64,000 nt of DNA from NCBI GenBank assembly GCA_966248875.1, contig CBINBI010000005.1, positions 1-64,000 on the forward strand. The letters are read 5' to 3'. Position 1 is the stretch's first letter. Every line of letters begins with the position of its first letter. Below, in pieces: positions 1 to 7,230 of this stretch. The stretch comes from Dokdonella_A sp966248875. GTDB lineage: Bacteria; Pseudomonadota; Gammaproteobacteria; Xanthomonadales; Rhodanobacteraceae. The position numbers were made by a program, and so were the translations under genes. Below the pieces are notes generated by a model that worked only from the letters and a program-made list of their open reading frames with translations, was not told where the DNA came from and searched no databases.

Positions 1-144
1 CCGGGCTTGGGGTGCGGGCCGGCTGGGGGGGGGCGTGGCGGCGGCGGGCGCCGGCGCCGGGGGGGGCGGCCCCGCCGGCGCGCGCCCCACGGCCGGGAGG
101 GTTGCGAATGCGAGCGTAAGAGCGAAGAGGAAAGGTGGCTTCAT
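1..144 (-). CDS. dacA: Partial secreted protein, probable D-alanyl-D-alanine carboxypeptidase (N-terminus only)
   Basis: An ATG at 144 on the minus strand opens a frame that runs to the window edge with no stop (48 codons). The first 22 or so residues form a signal peptide: MKPPF, a hydrophobic stretch, then an AVGRA cleavage region. A Pro/Ala-rich linker follows, as seen at the mature N-terminus of many PBP5/6-type carboxypeptidases. No catalytic motif lies inside the window. The name rests on position: in related genomes dacA follows mltB and rlpA in the same direction. The product would trim the terminal D-Ala from peptidoglycan stem peptides in the periplasm. The 146 bp between this start and the rlpA stop show no clear promoter. 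Secretion is well supported; the family is inferred. Confidence 0.6.
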   Translation of the reverse strand, partial: MKPPFLFALTLAFATLPAVGRAPAGPPPPAPAPAAATPPPSRPAPQAR

Positions 145-290
145 GAGGGACGTTCGGATCTCTTGCAGAAGAAGATGCGGTCGGCGGCGGGCGGCAAGCG
201 GTCGCGGCGAGGTGCCGCGCGAGGCGGAATTCCGGCTTTTCTCAGCCCGCTGCTGACCGAAACACCGCTCACCGTGCCATTGTCGCCGCT

Positions 291-1178
291 TCAGCGCTCG
301 ATCGCCACGCGCGGCGAGCCGAAACCGAGGCGCTCGATGCGGGGCGTCAGCGCGTCTGCCGCCGCGACGTCGGCCAGCGGCCCGACGCGCACGCGGTGCA
401 CGGTGCGGCCGTTGACGCCGGCCGATTCGATGTCGACGTGATCGATGCCGTCGCGGCGCGCGGCGCTGGCGACGCGCTCGGCATTCGCGCGATCCCCGAA
501 CGCGCCGAGCTGGAGATAGATCCGCGCTGCCGCGTCGGCGGTGGTCGTGCGCGGCAGCGGCGGCGTGTCCGGATGCGCGGGATCGATCGCGCGCACCTCG
601 ACGAGCCCCGTGCCTTTGGGCCAGATGCCGATGCGCACCGCGGCCGCGTAGGAGAGGTCGATCAGCCGGTTCTCGTGAAACGGCCCGCGATCGTTGATGC
701 GCACGACGACGCTCTTGCCGTTCTCGAGATTCGTCACGCGCGCGTAGGTCGGCAGCGGCAGCGTCTTGTGCGCGGCCGTGAAGGCGTACATGTCGTAGGG
801 CTCGAGCGAGGACGTCATGTAGCCGTGGAACTTGTTGCCGTACCACGAAGCGATCCCGCGCTCGACGTAGCCGCGCGCATCCGGCAGCACGCGATACGTG
901 CGCCCGAGCACGCTGTATTCGGGCTTGTTGCCGTAGCGCGCGCGCGGCTCGAGCTTCGGCACCGGCTCGGCCAGCCTGCTGATGTCGACCGCCGGCCCCG
1001 CCGGCTCGCCGTCGTGCTCATAGCGATAGCGCTCGGCCTGCGGCCGCGAAGTCTCGGGCAGGGCCGAGGCGCCGCGGCCCCCGCGAGGCGAGGACGAGGT
1101 TCCGTCCGGACGCGACTTGTGTCCCGCGCACGCCGCCAGAAGCAGCGCCAGCAGGCTCGCCGCGAGCGCGCGCCTCAT
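291..1178 (-). CDS. rlpA: Septal ring lytic transglycosylase-type lipoprotein RlpA
   Basis: A 295-residue outer-membrane lipoprotein. It starts with a short signal peptide ending in a lipobox (LLAAC). The central double-psi beta-barrel domain shows GIASWYG, the AHKTLPLPT segment and NDRGPF, with the catalytic Asp region of the family. The last 75 or so residues form a SPOR domain (YLQLGAF ... RVRVGPL) that binds denuded septal glycan. RlpA cleaves glycan strands lacking stem peptides. The start chosen is the ATG whose bases overlap the mltB stop (ATGA), so the two genes are translationally coupled. A longer upstream frame in the same phase is only the antisense-like extension through mltB and is ignored. 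Downstream is the probable dacA start. Confidence 0.95.
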   Translation of the reverse strand: MRRALAASLLALLLAACAGHKSRPDGTSSSPRGGRGASALPETSRPQAERYRYEHDGEPAGPAVDISRLAEPVPKLEPRARYGNKPEYSVLGRTYRVLPDARGYVERGIASWYGNKFHGYMTSSLEPYDMYAFTAAHKTLPLPTYARVTNLENGKSVVVRINDRGPFHENRLIDLSYAAAVRIGIWPKGTGLVEVRAIDPAHPDTPPLPRTTTADAAARIYLQLGAFGDRANAERVASAARRDGIDHVDIESAGVNGRTVHRVRVGPLADVAAADALTPRIERLGFGSPRVAIER

Positions 1179-2236
1179 CGCGCCGGCTCCGGTCCAGGCG
1201 TCTTGACCGCGACCTTCGGCGGCTCGACCACGGCACCCGCGATCTGCTGCGCAAGCTGCCACACCGCCATGGAGTACAGCGGGCTCTTGTTGTAGCGCGT
1301 GATCACGTAGAAGTTCCTGAACGTGAGCCAGTACTCGGGCCCGCGCTCGCCGTCGAGCGTGAGCAGCGTCGAGGGAAGGTCGGCATCGACGTGGCTGAGC
1401 GGCGCGTAGCCCCAGGCTTCCATCTGCTGGACCGGATACACCGGCTCGATGCCGTCCGGATGCACCTCGCGCGCGTCCGCGGCCGGCTGGGCCCGCACGG
1501 CGACCGGCTGCCCTTCCTGCCACCCATGCGCGGCGAAGTAGTTCGCGACGCTGGCGACGATGTCCGGCAGAGAGTTCCAGAGATCGATGCGGCCGTCGCC
1601 GTCCTCGTCCTTCGCCCACTGCGCGATGCTGGTCGGCATGAACTGGCCCCAGCCCATCGCGCCGGCATAGGAGCCCTTGAGCTCGTCGAGCGGATAGGCG
1701 AGATGCGCGTCGCCGAGCAGGAAGAGCTGCTTCAGCTCGCCGCGGAAGAAGGCCGCGCGCGGCGGATAGTGGAAGGCGAGCGTCGCCAACGCGTCGATGA
1801 CGCGGTACTTGCCGGTGACGCGGCCGTAGCTCGTCTCGACCCCGATGATCGCCACGATGATCTCGGGCGGCACGCCGTAGTCCCTGCCGATCCGCTCGAG
1901 CAGCTCGCGGTTGGCAAGGTAGAACTCGACGCCGTCGTCGACGCGCTTGTCGGTGATGAAGATCGGCCGGTAGTCGCGCCAGGGCTTCGCCTCGGCCGGC
2001 CGCGCCATCGCTTCGAGGATGCTCTGCTGCACCTTCGCGTCGGCGAGCGCCGCGAGCACGGTCTCCTCGGGCGGCCCTCCCTCCCGCGCCACCTCGGCGG
2101 CAAACGTGCGCTCCGCCGCGCCAAGCGCCGCCGGCCGCGCGACTTCCGCGAGGGCACCGATGGAGTGGCAGCCGGCAAAGCCGATCAATAACGCCAGGAC
2201 GGATCGGATGCGCGACGCGCTGGGCCTTGCGAGCAT
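1175..2236 (-). CDS. mltB: Membrane-bound lytic murein transglycosylase B
   Basis: A 353-residue soluble-lytic-transglycosylase-family (SLT_2) protein. The catalytic Glu lies in the GVETSYGR motif near residue 135, followed by the family segments ALATLAFHYPPR and GAMGWGQFMPTS. It cleaves the beta-1,4 MurNAc-GlcNAc bond to give 1,6-anhydro ends. The N-terminal 25 residues are a signal sequence with Cys in GFAGC. Phe at -3 is an unusual lipobox residue, so lipidation is likely but not certain. The stop overlaps the rlpA start by 4 nt. The gene is separated from rodA by an opposing 3.5 kb gene and has its own extended -10 element 7 nt upstream of the ATG, consistent with a leaderless transcript. 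Confidence 0.95.
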   Translation of the reverse strand: MLARPSASRIRSVLALLIGFAGCHSIGALAEVARPAALGAAERTFAAEVAREGGPPEETVLAALADAKVQQSILEAMARPAEAKPWRDYRPIFITDKRVDDGVEFYLANRELLERIGRDYGVPPEIIVAIIGVETSYGRVTGKYRVIDALATLAFHYPPRAAFFRGELKQLFLLGDAHLAYPLDELKGSYAGAMGWGQFMPTSIAQWAKDEDGDGRIDLWNSLPDIVASVANYFAAHGWQEGQPVAVRAQPAADAREVHPDGIEPVYPVQQMEAWGYAPLSHVDADLPSTLLTLDGERGPEYWLTFRNFYVITRYNKSPLYSMAVWQLAQQIAGAVVEPPKVAVKTPGPEPAR

Positions 2237-2243
2237 GGCCTCT

Positions 2244-2252
2244 AATGTAGCA
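2244..2252 (-). promoter_or_regulatory. Extended -10 promoter directly upstream of mltB
   Basis: On the minus strand the sequence reads TGC-TACATT, then 7 nt, then the mltB ATG. TG-N-TANNNT is an extended -10 element. A start 6-8 nt downstream would place the first transcribed base at or next to the ATG. No Shine-Dalgarno sequence is present. The same arrangement recurs at ygfB, pepQ and the gene at 56173. Confidence 0.5.
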
Positions 2253-2531
2253 CCACGCGACGCGACATCGCGGGCGCCGATGTGCGTCGGCGGAATTGCG
2301 ACGACCGCCGGGGACGCACGATGCGCGGACTCTCTTCAGACACCCGCCGGCAGGCGATGCCGTCTGCTGCCGACACCGGACGCGGTGCCGGCGACCTGGC
2401 TGCGACGGCGGAGCCGAACATTGGGAATTGTCCACTCCGGAAGTTGCGTCCGCGGAACGATGCCGCGATCATGGAGCAGCCTGCGCGCGAGTCGTGATCC
2501 TGCACATCGGCGCAGCTCAGGGGAGATCATC

Positions 2532-5500
2532 ATGCGCAGAATCCGTAAGTCGTTCGCTTGTGCGCGCGTCCTCGTCGCGAGCGTCGCGTTATGCGTCTCG
2601 GCGGCCGCGTCGGGCGCGGACCGGGCGCTGCCCGACTTTGTCACGCACGCGCCGGTGGGCCTCACCTGCGACTCCACGCCGTTCGGGCGCAGCGTCATGT
2701 TCGGCGTCGATGCCGAGTTCATGGAAATGATGTCCACTCCGTCCGGTATCGACGCGTTCGACGAGTACGTCCTGTCGGCCGACACGCCGCCGATCGAGCG
2801 CGTGTATCGCGCCGAGCTGCACCCGGGCGGCCTCGCCGGCACGACGTTCCTCAAGGCGATCGGCGTCGATCTCGACGGCGACGGGCGCGAGGAAATCGTC
2901 ACCGCGAACCGTGTCACCGCGACGGGTGCGCTGCGCCTCGGCGTGTTCCACCGCACGGGCGCGCCCTCGGCCGCGCTGATCGACACCTGGGAAGTCGCGC
3001 AGACGTTCAGCGGGATCGACCTCGCCGCCGGCGATTTCGACGGCTCGAACGATCGCAAGCACGAGCTCGCCGTGATGCTGCGCACGACAAACCCGGCAGG
3101 CGTGCGCGTGTACGTGCTGACCGGCGCTGCGGACGGCGTGATCGCGCAGGCGGACGGCACCGCGGCCGGCACCTGGAACCGCGAAAGCAACGACTTCGGA
3201 ATCGCGGCTGTGACCGCCGGCGACATGCTGCTCGATGGTCGCTCCCAGATCGTCGTCGTCAACGACAGCGGCTTCCACGCGACGCTCGCGCTGAACTACC
3301 ACCTGCTCGAATTCCAGCCGACGACGCCGGCGCTGCCGGTCGCACCCGGCGACGCGGCGATCGGCAGCAAGTCGTTCCAGAGCATCGTCGGCTTCAGCTA
3401 CCTCGCGGACGACGTCTCGACCTCGCCGCCGATCGAGACGTTCGTCAAGCTCGACGCGGACGCGGGCGACGTCGTCGACAGCGCCGCCGCCGAGCTCGTC
3501 GTGCACGCGGTGTTCGAGGACGGCATCGGCGATTCGTCGAGCTATATCGGCCAGCGCCTGCACCATTTCATTCCGACGCGCACGGGCGACCAGATCACGT
3601 CGATCGCGTTCGCCACGCGCGGCTCCGGCATGGAATACGACTGGAGCCACATCGTCCAGAACGGCAACGAGGGCGCCACGCCCGACCTCGAAGCGGCGAT
3701 CGCCAACGTCGATCGCGTCTCGCCCGCGGAGATCGTGCTGGTGCGCTCCGATCCGAACTCGCGGCTCGACGTTGAGGTCTACAAAGCGAAAGTCGACGTC
3801 GCCGCCTATTTCGATTTCGAGTACACCGACGAGCGCACCGTGCACTTCATCAGTCGCTCGACCGGCGCGATAGTCCACTATCACTGGGCCTTCGGCGACG
3901 GTTCGACGCTCGGCACCGATCCGAGCCCGACGCACCGCTTCGCCGACGATGACTCGCACTCCGTCACGCTGACCGTGCAGGGCGCGTATGGCGAGACGGA
4001 CACCTATTCGTACACGATCGACGCGGGCGGCGGCACGCCACCCGATCCCACGGGCGCGCCCGGCTACAAGTACCGCACGATCTCGACCCCGGCGTATGCC
4101 GGCACCTACGAAGTGGACAACTTCTCGGATCTCGCTGCGATCAACGTCGCGGTCGCCGACATGGACAAGGACGGGATCGCCGAGATCATGACCTCCACCC
4201 GCGACACGACCAACCACTGGGTGCGGTCGATCTGGCACCTCCAGGACACCGCCGATCCGACATCCTTCACCGGCGAGCATGTCATCGAGGACGGCAACTT
4301 CAGCGGCGTCGTCGCCGATCTCGTCGCCAGCGATTTTGACGGGGATTCGCTGCAGGCCACGATCGCAACCGACGGCTGCGCCGAGGTCATCGAGCCCCAG
4401 CTGCGTCAGGTGGCGTGGCTGCCGCCGTTTTTCCTCGCGCTGCAGGCCGACGCCGACAAGGCCGCCTCGTTCGGAAAGTCGCTCTCCGGCGGCACCACCA
4501 ACGAGCAGAACTGGGGCAGTTACACCTCGCACGACATCTCGGCCTATATCGGCGTCGAGATCGGCATCGACGGCATCGGCGCGAAGGTCTCGGCCAAGGC
4601 CACGGCCGGCTACAACTATCAGGTCGCGAGCGGAGCGATCCACGGCACCGAGAACGAACAGACCCTGAGCCAGGGCTGGGAGCAGTCCGCGGGCGGAGCG
4701 CTCGTCGTCTATGACGAGAACACCTTCAACTGCTACAGCTACGATCTCGCCGATGTGACCGGCCCGCTTCCCGACAGCGGCGCGCGCATGTGCGAGCTGT
4801 TCGGGCACAACGGCGTCAGCGGCGACGACGCGGAGAACTGGGACACCCGCATCGCCGCGGCCGGCGGATCCGGCGGGCCGCCCGCGCAATGGGTTCCGCT
4901 GCACCGCGACTGGGAGAACCTCGCGCTGTTCCGTCCGGTTACGAGCAACCTCAGCCTGCCGCCGGACACGCCCGCATCGGCCGCGACGGACGGATTGTTC
5001 AGCGATTCGCGCGCCGCGAACGGCGGCGCCACGGCGAACGATCCCTATCTCCAGATCGATCTCGGCCGCGTGCGCGACGTCACTGGCATCCGCATTTCGC
5101 CACCGCCGGGCGCCGCGTTCGATCTCAATGGCTACCGCGTGTACGCGTCGGTCGCGCCGTTCGTCGGCGACGGCGTGCCGTCGGGCGGAGGCGTGCGCGT
5201 GTTCGAGCCCGGCACCGGCGACGACATGGCCTACGATCGCTGGAATATCTGGACGCGCGACAGAACGACCTTCGCGCCGATGCAGGCGCGCTACATCCGC
5301 CTGCAGCATCCGGGCCCGGCGACACTGAACGTCGCCGAGATCCAGGTGTTCGGCGACGTGCACATCGAGCCGCCGATGTATCCCGCGGCCGTCTGTGATC
5401 CGCAAGCGAACGACGGCCTGTTCAACGCGAAAGTGTGGGACACGGTCAACTGGCAGTTCCGCTCGATCGAGGTGCACGGCGATCTGCTCTGGACCGGCAC

Positions 5501-6041
5501 GAACTTCAATCCGAGCTTCCCGGGCGGCTGCTCCAACTTCGACGAGTCGCTGCCGCACGCGCCGATCTGGGACGATGTCCTGATCGGCGCCTCGGCCACG
5601 GCGAGCTGGGCGCTCAGCACGGAGACGACGAACCTGGTCGGCACCACGACCTCGTTCGACAGCTCCTATCGCGTCGGAGCTGAATTCGACGTCGAGGCCG
5701 GCTTCATCGGTTCGGTCACGGCCGGAGGCGCCTACGAGTTCTCCTCGGGTGTCACCGAGGAAAACACGACGACGACGTACTGGGGCACCGGCCTGGAGAT
5801 CGCCGGCGAGATCGGCGGCTTCGCCGATTCGTCGCTGACGACGCTCTGCCGCTACAACACGCGCCCGTATGCGTACCGGCTGGTCGAGCGCTCGAACACG
5901 GGCTACGCGCACGACATCTACGTGGTCGACTACGTCGTCACCGAAGGCGAGCAGACGGCACTGACCGCATGGACGCGTGCGAACGTGCCGATCGAGTGCC
6001 TCGGCCTCACCGACGAGATCTTCACGTCGGGCTTCGAGTGA
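2532..6041 (+). CDS. Large secreted FG-GAP / PKD / discoidin-domain protein with C-terminal GFE tail
   Basis: A 1169-residue protein of unknown function with a signal peptide (cleavage near AAASGA). The ATG at 2532 follows a good Shine-Dalgarno (GGGGAGA); the frame is open further upstream, but that part lacks coding sense. Domains visible in order: integrin-like FG-GAP/VCBS repeats with DLDGDGREE and DFDGSND motifs (about 110-400); a PKD domain with WAFGDGS (about 425-497); more FG-GAP repeats (510-620); a Ser/Thr/Gly-rich amphipathic beta segment (about 654-735); an F5/8 type C (discoidin)-like domain (796-941); a second amphipathic beta segment (about 1040-1097). The C-terminus is IFTSGFE. 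PKD, FG-GAP and discoidin domains suggest an adhesin or carbohydrate-binding exoprotein. The two alternating-hydrophobicity segments recall pore-forming toxin hairpins, but that is only a resemblance. It interrupts the mre-mrd-mltB cluster on the opposite strand. Confidence 0.85.
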   Translation: MRRIRKSFACARVLVASVALCVSAAASGADRALPDFVTHAPVGLTCDSTPFGRSVMFGVDAEFMEMMSTPSGIDAFDEYVLSADTPPIERVYRAELHPGGLAGTTFLKAIGVDLDGDGREEIVTANRVTATGALRLGVFHRTGAPSAALIDTWEVAQTFSGIDLAAGDFDGSNDRKHELAVMLRTTNPAGVRVYVLTGAADGVIAQADGTAAGTWNRESNDFGIAAVTAGDMLLDGRSQIVVVNDSGFHATLALNYHLLEFQPTTPALPVAPGDAAIGSKSFQSIVGFSYLADDVSTSPPIETFVKLDADAGDVVDSAAAELVVHAVFEDGIGDSSSYIGQRLHHFIPTRTGDQITSIAFATRGSGMEYDWSHIVQNGNEGATPDLEAAIANVDRVSPAEIVLVRSDPNSRLDVEVYKAKVDVAAYFDFEYTDERTVHFISRSTGAIVHYHWAFGDGSTLGTDPSPTHRFADDDSHSVTLTVQGAYGETDTYSYTIDAGGGTPPDPTGAPGYKYRTISTPAYAGTYEVDNFSDLAAINVAVADMDKDGIAEIMTSTRDTTNHWVRSIWHLQDTADPTSFTGEHVIEDGNFSGVVADLVASDFDGDSLQATIATDGCAEVIEPQLRQVAWLPPFFLALQADADKAASFGKSLSGGTTNEQNWGSYTSHDISAYIGVEIGIDGIGAKVSAKATAGYNYQVASGAIHGTENEQTLSQGWEQSAGGALVVYDENTFNCYSYDLADVTGPLPDSGARMCELFGHNGVSGDDAENWDTRIAAAGGSGGPPAQWVPLHRDWENLALFRPVTSNLSLPPDTPASAATDGLFSDSRAANGGATANDPYLQIDLGRVRDVTGIRISPPPGAAFDLNGYRVYASVAPFVGDGVPSGGGVRVFEPGTGDDMAYDRWNIWTRDRTTFAPMQARYIRLQHPGPATLNVAEIQVFGDVHIEPPMYPAAVCDPQANDGLFNAKVWDTVNWQFRSIEVHGDLLWTGTNFNPSFPGGCSNFDESLPHAPIWDDVLIGASATASWALSTETTNLVGTTTSFDSSYRVGAEFDVEAGFIGSVTAGGAYEFSSGVTEENTTTTYWGTGLEIAGEIGGFADSSLTTLCRYNTRPYAYRLVERSNTGYAHDIYVVDYVVTEGEQTALTAWTRANVPIECLGLTDEIFTSGFE

Positions 6042-6111
6042 GCGAAGCCGGTCCGGCGCCTCGCGCCTGCCCGCCCGCCGCGGCGCTCGCGCCGCCGCGG
6101 CGCGCGAGGTA

Positions 6112-7230
6112 CTACGTCGCCAGCACCTTGCGGTGCGCGTGGATCGACATCAGCACGCCGAAGCCGGCAAGCAGCGAGACGGCCGAGGTGCCGCCGTAGC
6201 TCACCAGCGGCAGCGGCACGCCGACGACGGGCAGGAGCCCGGTGATCATGCCGCCGTTCACGACGACGTAGACGAACAGCGCCATGCTGATCGCTCCCGC
6301 CAGCAGGCGCGAGTAGGTGTCCTTCGCGTTCGCCGCGATCCAGAGGCAGCGCGCGATGATGAACGCATAGAGCGCGAGCAGCATCAGCACGCCGATCAGT
6401 CCCCACTCCTCGGCGAACACCGAGAAGATGAAATCGGTCGTGTGCTCGGGCAGGAACTCCAGGCGCGATTGCGTGCCGTGGTGCCAGCCCTTGCCCCACA
6501 CTCCGCCCGAGCCGACCGCGATCTGCGACTGGATGATGTGCCAGCCGTTGCCGAGGGGATCGGCCTCGGGATCGAGCAGCGTCAGCACGCGGTTCTTCTG
6601 GTAGTCGTGCAGGAAATGCCAGCCGACCGGAATCGCCGCGACGAACGCGCCGAGCAGGAGCCCGATGCGCCACCAGGCGAGCCCTGACAGGAACACGCCG
6701 AACGCGCCGCTCGCGGCGATCAGGAGCGCGGTACCGAGGTCGGGCTGCTCGGCGATGAGGCCGACCGGAATCGCGATCAGAAGTCCGACCGCCGCCAGCG
6801 TCAGCCAGCCGGGCGGCAGCGGACGGCCGTTGAGATACCAGGCGACCATCATCGGCATGGTCAGCTTCAGGAGCTCGGACGGCTGGAAGCGCACGACGCC
6901 GAGATCGAGCCAGCGGTGCGCGCCGCGTCCCTCGCCCAGCAGGGCCACCGCGACGAGCAGCAGCACGCTGCCGGCGTAGAGCCACGGCGTCCAGTTGCGC
7001 AGCATGAGCGGCGGCACACGGGCGACGATGAGCATCAGCAGCAGGCCGAGCAGGAAGCGCAGCGCCTGCGCGAGCACGGTGCCTCGATCGAGATCGCTCG
7101 CGCTGTAGAGCGTCACGAGGCCGACCGCCATCAGCAAGGCAAGGCCGCCGAGCAGCGGCAGGTCCAAGCGCGGCTTGCGGATCGCGGCGGTCAGCCGGTA
7201 ACGGAGACTGGCGATGAGCGCGTCGAGCAT
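6112..7230 (-). CDS. rodA: Rod-shape-determining peptidoglycan glycosyltransferase RodA
   Basis: A 372-residue SEDS-family polytopic membrane protein (about 10 transmembrane segments). It polymerises lipid II into glycan strands in the elongasome, together with the transpeptidase encoded just upstream (mrdA). Family marks include a VTLYSAS segment after the first helix, WHIIQSQIAVGSGGVWGKGW, EHTTDFIFSVFAEEWG and VPLPLVSYGGTS. The start is the ATG overlapping the mrdA stop (TGATG), so the genes are coupled. A longer frame upstream in phase runs into mrdA antisense-like sequence and is rejected. After the rodA stop the order normally continues to mltB; here a convergent gene intervenes. Confidence 0.97.
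   Translation of the reverse strand: MLDALIASLRYRLTAAIRKPRLDLPLLGGLALLMAVGLVTLYSASDLDRGTVLAQALRFLLGLLLMLIVARVPPLMLRNWTPWLYAGSVLLLVAVALLGEGRGAHRWLDLGVVRFQPSELLKLTMPMMVAWYLNGRPLPPGWLTLAAVGLLIAIPVGLIAEQPDLGTALLIAASGAFGVFLSGLAWWRIGLLLGAFVAAIPVGWHFLHDYQKNRVLTLLDPEADPLGNGWHIIQSQIAVGSGGVWGKGWHHGTQSRLEFLPEHTTDFIFSVFAEEWGLIGVLMLLALYAFIIARCLWIAANAKDTYSRLLAGAISMALFVYVVVNGGMITGLLPVVGVPLPLVSYGGTSAVSLLAGFGVLMSIHAHRKVLAT

Noticed and set aside
7..441. Plus-strand ORF at the left edge starting MGCGPAGG
   Set aside because: It is Gly/Arg-rich with no recognisable fold, and it overlaps both the minus-strand signal-peptide frame (1-144) and the SPOR end of rlpA, which have much better coding sense.
2019..2531. 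N-terminal extension of the 1169-residue secreted protein back to 2019
   Set aside because: It would overlap mltB antisense and bury the signal peptide. The ATG at 2532 has a good ribosome-binding site and is directly followed by a signal sequence.
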